Shown piece by piece: positions 34,470 to 43,726 of a stretch of 64,000 nucleotides of DNA. Location of the stretch: NCBI GenBank assembly GCA_002315875.1, contig DCIL01000013.1:3136-67135 (forward strand), read 5' to 3'. Below the pieces are notes generated by a model. The model was not told the origin of the DNA. It searched no databases and saw nothing but the letters and a program-made list of their open reading frames with translations. The DNA comes from Verrucomicrobia bacterium UBA1727 (GTDB lineage: Bacteria > Verrucomicrobiota > Kiritimatiellia > RFP12 > UBA1067). The position numbers were made by a program, and so were the translations under genes. The stretch's first letter is position 1; every line of letters begins with the position of its first letter.

Positions 34470-34814
34470 TTAGAGGCCGATGTTGACGCTACCGCTGATA
34501 TCGCCCTTGCCACCGCTGATGCTGATGTTCTTGCCGCTCGAGCTCTTGCCGCCCGAGCTGCCGCCGGCCGCATCGCCGTGGAACGCCTTAGCGCTGGCAT
34601 CAGCGTTGGAGATTCCCGACGCCGTGGCGCTCTTGGCCTCAGCCTGCTTGCTGGCAGCACCCGACGGATCGGTCATCGCCGTAGCGGCAACGCCGAACTC
34701 GTTCTTGATGGTGTCACCGAACATCATGACCGCCACGACGACCGCCGCCGCGATCATAACCGCGATAATGACGTACTCCATCATCACCGCACGCATCTTC
34801 TTGATCTGCTTCAT
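34470..34814 (-). CDS. flp: Flp-type pilin, probable major subunit
   Basis: A 114-residue protein from the ATG at 34814: MKQIKKMRAVMMEYVIIAVM then AAAVVVAVMMF. The Glu-Tyr pair at positions 5-6 after the expected cleavage site (AVMMEY) and the short basic leader identify a class III (Flp) prepilin. The residue before the site is Arg rather than Gly, which is unusual. The C-terminal half is a Gly/Ser/Lys-rich tail (GGSSGGKSSSGKNISISGG), longer than in classical Flp. The 66-base spacer before it, the largest in this part of the operon, contains a hairpin and an AAAGGA site, as might serve higher expression of the main pilin. Confidence 0.83.
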   Translation of the reverse strand: MKQIKKMRAVMMEYVIIAVMIAAAVVVAVMMFGDTIKNEFGVAATAMTDPSGAASKQAEAKSATASGISNADASAKAFHGDAAGGSSGGKSSSGKNISISGGKGDISGSVNIGL

Positions 34815-34848
34815 TGTTTGTTTTTCCTTTCTTGTTTTTGTTTTCTCG

Positions 34849-34867
34849 TTTTGGGGACCTCCCAAAA
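34849..34867 (-). promoter_or_regulatory. Intercistronic hairpin ahead of the pilin gene
   Basis: TTTTGGG and CCCAAAA form a 7-base stem around a 5-base loop, without a following T-run on the minus strand. It lies in the longest intercistronic gap of the pilus genes, about 35 bases before the pilin start. It could be an RNA-processing or stabilising element; it is not a classical terminator. Confidence 0.4.
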
Positions 34868-34880
34868 TCGAAATCTTCTT

Positions 34881-35057
34881 TTACGGATAGGGCATCGCCA
34901 CCACTGAAATGACGCGATGGAAAAACCCTGCCATCTCATTGCCGAGATCTCCGAGCTTGCCGTCCGGCGAGACGATGGAGAACGACAGGAGCATCGCCAT
35001 CGGCACCAGCGAGCAGAGGAGTATCACGTACTCAAGCATGATAGCGCCTCGTTTCAC
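34881..35057 (-). CDS. Small Flp-type pilin (58 residues, GTG start)
   Basis: Read from the GTG at 35057, which overlaps the stop of the FHA gene (GTGA). The product begins VKRGAIMLEYVILLCSLVPM (initiator read as Met) and ends ISVVAMPYP. After Gly4 comes Ala-Ile-Met-Leu-Glu-Tyr and then a hydrophobic helix: the canonical Flp prepilin motif G followed by four residues and E-Y, a better match than the longer pilin downstream. The size (58 residues) is that of classical Flp pilins. Its overlap with the FHA gene implies coupled translation. It could be the true major Flp pilin or a minor one. Confidence 0.8.
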   Translation of the reverse strand: MKRGAIMLEYVILLCSLVPMAMLLSFSIVSPDGKLGDLGNEMAGFFHRVISVVAMPYP

Positions 35058-37462
35058 TTCTTCCCTTCTCCTTTTTCACTTTTCCCTTTTCCATCAACTT
35101 TTTCACTTTTCCCTTTTCCTTTTTCCTTCTTTATCCTGTCCGCTTCAAGCGCCATCGCGTGGAACTTCCAATGCGGCAGAACCATCGGGTCGCCAGGAAT
35201 CGCCTCCTTCAAGATGGCGATGGACGACTTGCGCAGATCTTCGTCGGTCTCGCTGTCGCCATACGCAAGTTCGATCTCCTCAATCTTCTGACGACGGATC
35301 TTGACAAGCGAACGAAGGCGCTTGACATCTTCTTGCTTCACGTCTTTCATATCGCTCATGAGAATCTTGCATCCGAGGGCAAGCAACGCCGCGCGAGAAT
35401 CCTTGCCTTCGGCAATCACCTTGTCAAGGTGTCTGATACCGGTAGCGAGACGTCCGAAGCGCCACTCGATATCCTTGCGAAACTCCGACACCATACCCCG
35501 ATTGAACTCCTGAAACTCCTTTGAAACCAGAAAATCGTGCGCCCGGCGGAGTGTGACGAAGAAGTCACGGGCGACGAACAGCAAGGGCGTAAAGCCCGAA
35601 CCGTTCAATTCGGAAAGCGGCACGTCCTCGGGATAGGCAAGCGGTAACTCGTGCAGATACGACCACATCCATTCAATGCCAACCACCTCGTCATAATCGC
35701 TGACCGGCTTGGTGCGACGACGATTCGGAGGTTCCATGTCGAAGGTATCGCAACCGAGCACGGATTTCCAGTATTCCTGCCGCATAAAGTCAGCCGAGAC
35801 CTTCTGTAACATTTCCTTCGGCGGCTTGGCCCGCTTGAACTGACGTATGATCGAACTCAGTCGCGCGGCCACGAGCTTTACCTGTGCATGTCGCTTGACG
35901 AAATAACTGCGCAGCGTCAGCAAGTGATCGCTGACAAGGCAGTCATCGACCGAGGGAATTTCGACGTGACGATGGATGAGATCGGGCTGCATCTCGACGA
36001 TGCACGTCTCGTTGGAGGCGATCTGACGGCAGGAGTTGAGCAGATCGCCAAGCGGATCGCCCACCTGTCCGGCATAGATACGCAGGAAGCCGCCCGAATC
36101 ACGTTCGATCTTCCTGATGTTGTTGTAGAGCGCTTCGAGAGCCGCCACATCGGTAGAACACTTGCCGACCACGCCGTTGATCTGCTTCACCGCGGCCTGA
36201 TATTCGCGTAAGGACTTCACCGATTCAACCAGTTCCTCCTTGAGCGGCTTGATCCACTCGCGCTTCTCCTCCTTGAGCCACTTCTCATCCCCAATGCCGA
36301 AGTCCACGATCCTTTTTTCGATATTCTCGAGTTCGCCTTCCGTGGTGCCGTGGCCGGAGAGCATCTTCTGGAGCGAAAAGTAGAGGTTCAGCATCTGCTC
36401 GGTCTGATCTTCCTCGGCCATTCGCTCGCGCGACTTCTCCGGACGCCACGACCATTCCTCGGGCACGTCGGCGCGCAGGCGGCCCATGACATCGAGCGCA
36501 TCGGCGAAGCCGGATGAACGCTGGGTACGGACGATCTCCTTCAACATTTCCCAATCCCGGTAGGTATGATGCCATCTTTCGATATACCCACGATAGAGGG
36601 CAATGATATCCTTATGATCCTGAGCGCCGCGGGCGTCATGAATTTCTTCCAGCTTCGCAATTCCCTCATCGAAGCGGTCCTGAGCGATGAGTGACATGAT
36701 TTCCTGGCCGACTTCAGTCCACTCGGGAACCCGCAGCTGGAGAAGCGCATAAATGCCGACACAGATCGCCGCGGTGACGAGCGCAAGAATGACCTGAAGT
36801 GAGGCATTGGAGCGCACGTGAAGAACGGTGCGGTCGAGGAACCGGTAATCCCAAATGGAGAAGCCGATCACATCGCCGTTCTTGACCATGCGCGCCTTAT
36901 CCGTCAGCCGCTCGCCGTTCACGAACGTGCCGTTGCGGCTCGCGAGATCCTTCACCCAAAGCGAACCGCGCTCGTCAATCGAAAGCTCCGCCTGATGGGC
37001 GGCAACGATGTCGCTTTTGATCACGAGATCATTGTCGGGCGCCGAGCCGACCTTGAAGAGCTTCTTGGTGACGGAGACCATCTTGCCCTTGGCCTCGCCG
37101 TTCATGCCCTCGAGCCGGTGATACTTCTCGCGCGCCTTCTCAATCTTCGCGACCGTCTTGACAGTGATCTCGGAATCGCCGACCGCGATCCGGTCGCCGA
37201 CCGCAAGTTTGCCACCTGTGAACGGACGCGCATTCTTAAAGATGGGAGCGCCGTCGATCGGTTCGATCTTGACCGAAAGGTCGCCGTGGGCAATCATCAC
37301 GGCATGACGCGGGAGCATCGTCATGTCGGCGTCGGAAGGACGCCACCGCGCGCTTTCACCGCGGCCGATTTCCACCGGACCTTGAAAGTCGTCGGCCGTG
37401 AGCGTGTAGAGGGGCTTGCCCCCCGACACGAAAGTAAGTTGCAGGACTTGCTTCTTAGCCAT
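35054..37462 (-). CDS. Membrane protein with two N-terminal FHA domains
   Basis: An 802-residue protein. The first FHA domain spans about residues 10-105 (EIGRGESARW, MLPRHAVMI) and is degenerate. The second, at about 130-210, is canonical (VGSAPDNDLVIKSDIVAAHQ, ASRNGTFVNGERL). FHA domains bind phosphothreonine. A transmembrane helix follows at 221-243 (SLQVILALVTAAICVGIYAL), and the long remainder is mostly charged helices. The C-terminal Lys/Gly/Glu tail (GKGKSEKGEGKK) is coded by imperfect purine-rich repeats like those in prc. It lies between the 404-residue membrane protein and the small pilin, overlapping both. A similarly placed gene in the second Tad module (59116-60936) seems to be its counterpart. 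Confidence 0.82.
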   Translation of the reverse strand: MAKKQVLQLTFVSGGKPLYTLTADDFQGPVEIGRGESARWRPSDADMTMLPRHAVMIAHGDLSVKIEPIDGAPIFKNARPFTGGKLAVGDRIAVGDSEITVKTVAKIEKAREKYHRLEGMNGEAKGKMVSVTKKLFKVGSAPDNDLVIKSDIVAAHQAELSIDERGSLWVKDLASRNGTFVNGERLTDKARMVKNGDVIGFSIWDYRFLDRTVLHVRSNASLQVILALVTAAICVGIYALLQLRVPEWTEVGQEIMSLIAQDRFDEGIAKLEEIHDARGAQDHKDIIALYRGYIERWHHTYRDWEMLKEIVRTQRSSGFADALDVMGRLRADVPEEWSWRPEKSRERMAEEDQTEQMLNLYFSLQKMLSGHGTTEGELENIEKRIVDFGIGDEKWLKEEKREWIKPLKEELVESVKSLREYQAAVKQINGVVGKCSTDVAALEALYNNIRKIERDSGGFLRIYAGQVGDPLGDLLNSCRQIASNETCIVEMQPDLIHRHVEIPSVDDCLVSDHLLTLRSYFVKRHAQVKLVAARLSSIIRQFKRAKPPKEMLQKVSADFMRQEYWKSVLGCDTFDMEPPNRRRTKPVSDYDEVVGIEWMWSYLHELPLAYPEDVPLSELNGSGFTPLLFVARDFFVTLRRAHDFLVSKEFQEFNRGMVSEFRKDIEWRFGRLATGIRHLDKVIAEGKDSRAALLALGCKILMSDMKDVKQEDVKRLRSLVKIRRQKIEEIELAYGDSETDEDLRKSSIAILKEAIPGDPMVLPHWKFHAMALEADRIKKEKGKGKSEKVDGKGKSEKGEGKK

Positions 37463-38676
37463 CAGTTCCCCCTAAATCCCCTGAGTATCTTCTTGCGGCG
37501 TACGTCATCCCAGGCATTGAACTTGTCAAGCGCCTCCTTGCGAATCTGGTGCGCGACAAATCCGTTGCCCTCGCGCACGGCGCAGATGAAGGAAAACGCG
37601 CGACGATTATACCAGATCTCCTGCTCTGCGCGAAACCGAAGCCACTCGCGAAACGCATCATTGAGAAGAGCCCTGTCATTGTCGCGCTTGGCGCGTACGA
37701 TGAGCGACTTGATGTTCTGTTCGATCTCGTTCCACTGCGCCATTGCGAAATTGTGCGATAGCATGTTGCGCACCCTGCGGAGCAAGCGGGTGGGGTCTCC
37801 CTCTGTGATTTTTTCCGGCACCTCAAAGTGAAAAGAACACAAGGTGTTGTTGATCTTAAAACACCGTTCGTTTCGAATCACATTGAGCGCTCGCGTCCAA
37901 TCGCGGCTACGCACCTCGCGAATGCAGACGAAGTCGCGGTCGTTGTCGCGGAAGTAAATGAAACTTCCGGCCCAGACATTGCCGTCGTGCGGACGGAAGT
38001 AGTCGCCCTCAATCGCTGGCCAGCCGGCTCCGTTGGTCTTGATGAAGCCGATATGCTCGGTGGCGGACTGGAAACGCCACCCCGCATCAGTCTGTTTCTT
38101 CTTCCAGGCGGCGAACGACTCCTGCAAGGTGTGATCCCACCAGTTGGAAATCGTATGCGAACTAAAGGCAAGTACGAACGGGCATTCGTAATAGCGGCCG
38201 ATCTTCGTCTCGACAGCCGCGGTCATGTTCGACGGATTGGCAAAGCCGCGCATACCCTCGCAATTCGGGAAATAAAGCTCGAACGCCGGATCGACGTTGC
38301 GATAGGCGAAAGTGATCGAGCCATCATCAAAGTTATAATCGTAGGCGCCGGGCCAGGTAAAGACGCTTTCGGTGAGCGAAAGTCTGTACTGCGCAAAAAT
38401 AAAGACACCGACAGCAACAATACCAGCGATGAACCAACGACGGACCATGCGCTTGGTGCGCGGATCGGCATTGAGCTTACGAAGCTCCTTGATCTCCGCT
38501 TCGGACGCCATGCGCTCGGGGCGATCACGACGCCGCGCAGTCGGCTCGTCAGCGCCTTCCGCAGAAGACGGTTCTGCGGCGGGGACACTCTCGGTTACCG
38601 GCTCGGGGGCAACCTCGTCCTCATCTACCGTCTCGTCCAGCGTAATGTCTTCGCCCTTGTCTTCGGTCATCGTCAC
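37462..38676 (-). CDS. Single-pass membrane protein of the Tad module, unknown function
   Basis: A 404-residue protein. A 75-residue acidic and then basic cytoplasmic segment precedes one transmembrane helix (RRWFIAGIVAVGVFIFAQYR, about 81-100). A mixed extracytoplasmic domain follows (TWPGAYDYNFDDGSITFAYR, WDHTLQESFAAWKKKQTDAG) and then helices. I do not recognise the family. The start is a GTG at 38676 overlapping the tadC stop (GTGA); an ATG two codons later (38670) is also possible. In the second Tad module the gene after tadC (60936-62009) has the same plan of membrane helix, beta domain and helical tail, so this is probably a conserved accessory part of this Tad type. Confidence 0.7.
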   Translation of the reverse strand: MTMTEDKGEDITLDETVDEDEVAPEPVTESVPAAEPSSAEGADEPTARRRDRPERMASEAEIKELRKLNADPRTKRMVRRWFIAGIVAVGVFIFAQYRLSLTESVFTWPGAYDYNFDDGSITFAYRNVDPAFELYFPNCEGMRGFANPSNMTAAVETKIGRYYECPFVLAFSSHTISNWWDHTLQESFAAWKKKQTDAGWRFQSATEHIGFIKTNGAGWPAIEGDYFRPHDGNVWAGSFIYFRDNDRDFVCIREVRSRDWTRALNVIRNERCFKINNTLCSFHFEVPEKITEGDPTRLLRRVRNMLSHNFAMAQWNEIEQNIKSLIVRAKRDNDRALLNDAFREWLRFRAEQEIWYNRRAFSFICAVREGNGFVAHQIRKEALDKFNAWDDVRRKKILRGFRGN

Positions 38677-39458
38677 ATTCCCCCCTTCGCCATCTGAAAC
38701 TTAAGAATCACCGGTGTAATGATGATCACGAACACGGCCGGCATGATGAACATCGCCATCGGCATGATCATGATTGAGGGCGCCCGCTGCGCCTTCTGCT
38801 CGGCAATGTTGAAACGCACCTTGCGCATTTCCTCGCCCTGAATCTCCATGGTCTTCGAAATCGGCGCACCCATCTCGCTGCCGAGCGCGATCGCCGATGC
38901 GAAACTCGTGAACTCCTTGATCTTGAGACGCTGCGCCATGTTAAGGAGCGCATCGATACGTCCGACGCCGAGTTCCGTCTCGCGAAGCATCATCTGAAAC
39001 TCGTCCGTCAGCGGACCGCGAATGCCAAGGCCGACGAAGTAGCGGAGCGAAGCACCGAAGTCGAGACCCGCGCGCATCGCCGAAGTCAGAAGGTCAATCG
39101 CGAAGGGCAAGGCGCGGAGAATGGCCTCCTGACGATCCTTAGCCATCGACTGAATCGAACTCTTGGGCAGCACCCAGCCCATGAAGAGCCCCAACGGAAT
39201 CGCCATCACCAGCGTCATCGCCCGCTTGGGCTCGGGTACGCCCATCGCGAGGAACGTGCAGAAGCCCATGAGAAAAGTCGCCGCGGCAACCTGACAGCAG
39301 TACACCTGATGAGGAGCAAGCCGCAGGTTGGCAATCTGGGTGAGATCGGAAATCTCCTGATCCTTTGCCGCGGACGAGAGCGCCTTGCCGACCCCCATGC
39401 CGTTGAGCATGGCTATCGGTTTCTCAAGGAGACGGAAAATAGTCGGCAATTCCTGCAT
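38673..39458 (-). CDS. tadC: TadC, inner-membrane pilus assembly platform protein
   Basis: A 261-residue GspF-type membrane protein. The TadC pattern is clear: two membrane helices (FLMGFCTFLAMG and TLVMAIPLGLFMGWVLP), then the conserved helical domain (ILRALPFAIDLLTSAMRAGL, RETELGVGRIDALLNMAQRL, FASAIALGSEMGAPISKTME, GEEMRKVRFNIAEQKAQRAP) and a final helix (MFIMPAVFVIIITPVILKF). It pairs with TadB, 1 base upstream, to form the membrane platform on which the TadA ATPase acts. Confidence 0.92.
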   Translation of the reverse strand: MQELPTIFRLLEKPIAMLNGMGVGKALSSAAKDQEISDLTQIANLRLAPHQVYCCQVAAATFLMGFCTFLAMGVPEPKRAMTLVMAIPLGLFMGWVLPKSSIQSMAKDRQEAILRALPFAIDLLTSAMRAGLDFGASLRYFVGLGIRGPLTDEFQMMLRETELGVGRIDALLNMAQRLKIKEFTSFASAIALGSEMGAPISKTMEIQGEEMRKVRFNIAEQKAQRAPSIMIMPMAMFIMPAVFVIIITPVILKFQMAKGGM

Positions 39459-39459
39459 T

Positions 39460-40377
39460 TTACACCTCCACCGCCGTAATCTTCTTGATGACCGTGTAAC
39501 CGACTGTGATCAGCACCGCGTCCACACCGATGGCGATCCACCCCGTAGTCGTAGTCAAGAGCGGCAACATCAGTTCGGTATCGACCGCAAGCAGCAGCAG
39601 GAAGGCCGCCACCGGCGCAAGGGACATCGCCAGCGCCTCGAAGCGTCCCTGCGCGGTGAGCGCCGAGAGCTTGCGGTGGAAGTCATCACGCGAACGAATG
39701 GTCGAAGTCATCTTCTCCAAGACCTCGGCGAGCGAGCCGCCGGACGTCATCGTAAGCCGGATCGAGACGATCATCAGCTGCAGATCCTCACAGGGAATGC
39801 GCCGGTACATGCGCGAGAGCGCTTCGGCGAGATCGACACCGAGATGGTATTCGCGCTGGACGATGCGAAGCTCTCCGAAAAGCGGCTCGGCCGCGTTCTT
39901 CGCATAGACCTCGAGCGCCTGCGGCAGGGCCTGACCGGCCTTGAGGCCGTTGGAAAGTCCCATCGAAAAGTCAAGCATCTGGGCCTGGAAGGCAAGCGCG
40001 CGCTTCTGCACCTTTGAAACGTAGTGCTTGCGCGGCAGACGCGAGGCGATGAACCCGGCGGCCACGATGGCGATGGCGATGATCGCGAGATTGAAGACCT
40101 CGAACGCAATCAGCGTCGCGAGCACGATGACCACCGCAAAGAACGCGAAACCGACCTGAAGGCGGAAGAGCTGTCCGCTCGTGATGAAGTAGGAGAGCGA
40201 GTTGCCCATGCCGCTCTGCTTGGCTTCGTCGGCATCGAGCTTCTCGGCCCGCTCCTCGGTCAGCGCCCGAATCCACACGGCGAGGGACATGACGCCGAGG
40301 CCGATCGCCACGAACATCAGCGCGTAAACGCCGTAGCGATTGAGAAGTTCAAAATTTATGGACGCGAGAATGCTCAT
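39460..40377 (-). CDS. tadB: TadB, inner-membrane pilus assembly platform protein
   Basis: A 305-residue GspF-type protein starting at the ATG at 40377 (MSILASINFELLNRYGVYAL), 7 bases after the TadA stop. The longer open frame reaches into tadA and is rejected. TadB features are early helices (LMFVAIGLGVMSLAVW; FAFFAVVIVLATLIAFEVFN), then LDFSMGLSNGLKAGQALPQA, REYHLGVDLAEALSRMYRRI, RLTMTSGGSLAEVLEKMTST and HRKLSALTAQGRFEALAMSL, and two C-terminal helices. Confidence 0.92.
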   Translation of the reverse strand: MSILASINFELLNRYGVYALMFVAIGLGVMSLAVWIRALTEERAEKLDADEAKQSGMGNSLSYFITSGQLFRLQVGFAFFAVVIVLATLIAFEVFNLAIIAIAIVAAGFIASRLPRKHYVSKVQKRALAFQAQMLDFSMGLSNGLKAGQALPQALEVYAKNAAEPLFGELRIVQREYHLGVDLAEALSRMYRRIPCEDLQLMIVSIRLTMTSGGSLAEVLEKMTSTIRSRDDFHRKLSALTAQGRFEALAMSLAPVAAFLLLLAVDTELMLPLLTTTTGWIAIGVDAVLITVGYTVIKKITAVEV

Positions 40378-40384
40378 TTTTTCG

Positions 40385-42130
40385 TCAACCCTCCGGCACG
40401 AAGACACCCATATCCAACCTGAGGTCGCCGCTCTTGCGCAGCTCGTCCACAAAGACCGGAATGTTGCCTGTCGGATTGTGCTTGCCCACTACCTTGAAGT
40501 TTTCGTCAAAGCCCTCCTGATCGAACGAGAAGATGTCCTGCATCGTCACGATGTCACCTTCGCGGCCTGTTATCTCGGTGATCTTCACCACCTTGCGGCT
40601 GCCGTCCGGCAGACGCGTCTGCTGCACGATGAGGTCGATAGCGCTCGCGATCTGCTCGCGGATAGCGGACGACGGCAGGTCAAACCCCGCCATCATCACC
40701 ATGTTCTCGAGACGACCGAGCGCATCGCGCGGCGTGTTCGCGTGCAGAGTCGTAAGCGACCCGTCGTGACCGGTGTTCATCGCCTGCAACATGTCGAGCG
40801 CCTCCGCACCGCGGCATTCACCGACGACGATGCGGTCGGGACGCATACGCAGCGTGTTGATGACGAGATCGCGAATCGAGACGCGGCCCTTGCCTTCAAC
40901 GTTCGCCGGACGCGCCTCGAGACGGCAGAGGTTCTCGTGATCGAGCTTGAGTTCCGCCGAGTCCTCGACGGTGATGACGCGCTCGCCGTAGGGGATGAAC
41001 TGAGAAAGGATGTTGAGAAGCGTCGTCTTGCCCGAGCCCGTACCGCCCGAGACGACGATGTTCTTCCTCACACGCACGGCCTCGCGCAGGAACTCCGCCA
41101 TGCCGTTGGTCATCGAACCGAACTTGACGAGATCTTCAGGACCGAGCTTCTTATCGGAGAACTTACGGATCGTCACGTCGGACCCGTCGAGCGCCAGCGG
41201 CGGAATGATCGCGTTCACACGCGAACCGTCCGGCAAACGGGCGTCAACCATCGGCGACGCGGCGTCCACATGTCGGCCGAGCGGTTCGACGATACGCTGG
41301 ATGACGACCTGGAGCTGCGCTTCATCGCGAAACTTCGTAGTGGCGCGCTTGATGAGTCCCTTCTGTTCCACAAAGACGTTCTCGGGACCATTGATCATGA
41401 TTTCGGAAATCGTCTTGTCGCGAATGAGCGGCGAGAGCGGACCGAATCCGACGATCGAATCAAGGAGCGCCTGACGAAGCTGCGGCACCGGCACGGAATC
41501 GGGAATGATGTGCTGGAGCTCGCGCAACACTTCATCGAGCATCGCTTCGGCCTTGGCGGCCATTTCCTTGCCCGAAATCGCGTCTTCGCCGGAAATGTTC
41601 ATGCGCTCGAGGATGCGGTCGTTGATCTTGCGCATGACCTGCAGCACCTGAGGCGTGAAAAGATCTCCGTTCGATCCCTCCGGCTCGTAAAGCGGCAACC
41701 GCGGTTTGCCGTTCTCGTCCTTGGGCTGCTCCTTGTAGACCGCCTTCGAGACGGTCGGCTTGGCGACCGGCGGCGGCTCCGTGGCAGTGACGGGAGCAGG
41801 CGCGGACTCCGCCTTTTTAGAGGTCATCGAGGCAAGCGCTTCGGGATTGGCGATGAAGCGCAACGTCGCCGGCCCGATTCGGATCAGGTCCAGCTGCTGC
41901 ACGGCGGTGATCGCCTCGATTCGCTGATCGTTGACGAAGGTGCCGGAATGACTGCCGGAATCCTCGATAAACCAGGCCGAGCCGAGCTTGCGCAACACGG
42001 CGTGACTGCGGGAAACCGTCTTCGCCGGCACGCGGAGATCCGCCGAATCGGAGCGACCGATGACCAGCGTGTCGCGTCCCTCGACGCTCACGTTCGTCTT
42101 GTTTCCATCAACTGTCAGTTCGATGAACAT
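40385..42130 (-). CDS. tadA: TadA/CpaF secretion ATPase with an N-terminal FHA domain
   Basis: A 581-residue protein. Residues 1-95 are an FHA domain (GRSDSADL at 25-32, SRSHAVL at 40-46, GSHSGTFVN at 59-67), followed by an Ala/Pro-rich linker and the TadA ATPase. ATPase motifs are [17 protein letters not shown], Walker [10 protein letters not shown] at about 362-370, [31 protein letters not shown] and [16 protein letters not shown]. The ATG at 42130 is preferred because AGGA lies 6 bases before it; a GTG one codon earlier also exists. It overlaps the secretin gene's stop. The FHA fusion suggests that assembly is gated by phosphothreonine, which is inference. Confidence 0.94.
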   Translation of the reverse strand: MFIELTVDGNKTNVSVEGRDTLVIGRSDSADLRVPAKTVSRSHAVLRKLGSAWFIEDSGSHSGTFVNDQRIEAITAVQQLDLIRIGPATLRFIANPEALASMTSKKAESAPAPVTATEPPPVAKPTVSKAVYKEQPKDENGKPRLPLYEPEGSNGDLFTPQVLQVMRKINDRILERMNISGEDAISGKEMAAKAEAMLDEVLRELQHIIPDSVPVPQLRQALLDSIVGFGPLSPLIRDKTISEIMINGPENVFVEQKGLIKRATTKFRDEAQLQVVIQRIVEPLGRHVDAASPMVDARLPDGSRVNAIIPPLALDGSDVTIRKFSDKKLGPEDLVKFGSMTNGMAEFLREAVRVRKNIVVSGGTGSGKTTLLNILSQFIPYGERVITVEDSAELKLDHENLCRLEARPANVEGKGRVSIRDLVINTLRMRPDRIVVGECRGAEALDMLQAMNTGHDGSLTTLHANTPRDALGRLENMVMMAGFDLPSSAIREQIASAIDLIVQQTRLPDGSRKVVKITEITGREGDIVTMQDIFSFDQEGFDENFKVVGKHNPTGNIPVFVDELRKSGDLRLDMGVFVPEG

Positions 42131-43698
42131 CACTTGTCCTCTTCAAACCAGCGCCAGAAATAGAACACCTTGTACCACGGATCCGACTGACGGATACGCT
42201 CCTTGACCGCCTTCGGAAGCTCGCGGCTCGCCGTGCGCTCGAGGTGTCCCGTCTCCTCGCTCGGACGGCGACGGAGCGGATCAAACTCGTCCGCGTATTC
42301 CGGCGAAATGAGCACCAGCGTATAATCGTCCGAGACATTCTCTTGACCATACGAGGTAAACCAGCTGACAATCGGAATGTAGCGAAGAACCGCAAAACCG
42401 GAAGGAGGCGTCTCAGTATGACTGACCTTATGGGAACCGCCAATAGCAATGGTCTCGCCGAGACAGGCGACGACCGGCATGCTGGCCGCTACCTTACTCT
42501 GGGTGTAATCGTCCCCCGACGGTTGAGGATTGCCGGAATCCTCGAGATCAAGATCAAGTTTCACTTCGTCAGCGTGGGTAAGCACGCCCTCGACGGTGAT
42601 CTTGAAACCATACGAAACCTCCTTGACATTGCCACCGTTAACACCCGTCACCTTCATCATCAGCGTGCCACCATCTTGAAACGTGGCCTTCGCCGCCTTC
42701 TCTCCGTTGGAGTTGAAGGTGACATGACCTGACTTGCGATGGGTGGCAAGGCCGTTCGATGCCAGGAAATTGAGCATGCCATTGACGCCGCCAGTAAAGC
42801 CCAGACGGGCGGTACGAAGATTCGCATTGCCATCGGGATCAGCGTCTCCAAAAATGCGCATCAGCTGCGTCCACATCTCGAAGTTGCCGAGCTCGCCCTT
42901 CACCGCACCGGAATTGCCGAAGGCCTCGATGGCATTTTTGCTGATAGTGAGAAAGACGACGCCGACATCGATGAGACGGTCGACCACGTAGAAGTTGGTG
43001 ATGCAGGGAACGGACCCGGCGCGGGTATTGCCGCCGGTCATAGCGAGCCACGTCTGACGGCCGACGATCTTCTCGACTTCGGCGACATCCTTCTTGTTGA
43101 AGAAGTAGCCGGTGATCGTCATCACACCGCCGGCGTACTTCATCTCGATGCAGCCGGGATTATCACTCGTCGCTTCGGTCACCATGCGGTAGCCGCTCTG
43201 CTCGAGGATCTTGCCGAACTTGGCGAGCAGATCCTTGCCGGGCGTGAAGACGACGTAGTCGAAGCAATACTGCTGATAGCGCGAGAGCACGAGGTGATAG
43301 AGATCCCAGTGCTCGGTCTTCGAGATTTCGCCGCGGAGACAGATCTTGCCGTTGTTGACCATGATCTCGACCTCGGGCACTTCCTCGAGATCGCGACCGA
43401 GCGCCTTGATGATCGGCTGCAGGGCGTCCACGACCGTCACCGAATAGCTCTTGATGTTGTCAGTGCCCATGAGCTCGACGATCGCCGTGCCGGCGCTCAC
43501 GCCCATGACGTTGTAGCTCTTGTTGCCGGACCGGCGGAGCTTGACGCAGGTCGACTCGCAGCGGACTTCCTGAATCGGGAAGGTCGCGGCAACTTCGATC
43601 GTATCGCCGATGACGACCGACACCTGCTCCTGATCGTCACCCGCGCCCCAGAGGACGGCGCTGGCGGTCATTACGAACAATGCGATGAGTTTCTTCAT
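42130..43698 (-). CDS. cpaC: CpaC/RcpA-like secretin of the Tad pilus
   Basis: A 522-residue protein with a signal peptide (MKKLIALFVMTASAVLWGAG) and a periplasmic pilus/BON-like region (EVPEVEIMVNNGKICLRGEI). The part from about residue 260 to the C-terminus corresponds to the type II/III secretin core (NFYVVDRLIDVGVVFLTISK, LNFLASNGLATHRKSGHVTF, KITVEGVLTHADEVKLDLDL, ASMPVVACLGETIAIGGSHK, DDYTLVLISPEYADEF). The core is divergent but in the right order. It should form the outer-membrane channel for the Tad pilus. An AGGAG site 6 bases before the ATG supports the start. Confidence 0.85.
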   Translation of the reverse strand: MKKLIALFVMTASAVLWGAGDDQEQVSVVIGDTIEVAATFPIQEVRCESTCVKLRRSGNKSYNVMGVSAGTAIVELMGTDNIKSYSVTVVDALQPIIKALGRDLEEVPEVEIMVNNGKICLRGEISKTEHWDLYHLVLSRYQQYCFDYVVFTPGKDLLAKFGKILEQSGYRMVTEATSDNPGCIEMKYAGGVMTITGYFFNKKDVAEVEKIVGRQTWLAMTGGNTRAGSVPCITNFYVVDRLIDVGVVFLTISKNAIEAFGNSGAVKGELGNFEMWTQLMRIFGDADPDGNANLRTARLGFTGGVNGMLNFLASNGLATHRKSGHVTFNSNGEKAAKATFQDGGTLMMKVTGVNGGNVKEVSYGFKITVEGVLTHADEVKLDLDLEDSGNPQPSGDDYTQSKVAASMPVVACLGETIAIGGSHKVSHTETPPSGFAVLRYIPIVSWFTSYGQENVSDDYTLVLISPEYADEFDPLRRRPSEETGHLERTASRELPKAVKERIRQSDPWYKVFYFWRWFEEDK

Positions 43699-43726
43699 TT
43701 ACAACTCCTGATGGCTTTGAATTTCG

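Noticed and set aside
38679..38684. C6 run at the 404-residue protein start as a slippage switch
   Set aside because: Six bases is short for slippage and it lies in the ribosome-binding region, not in a frame-determining position.
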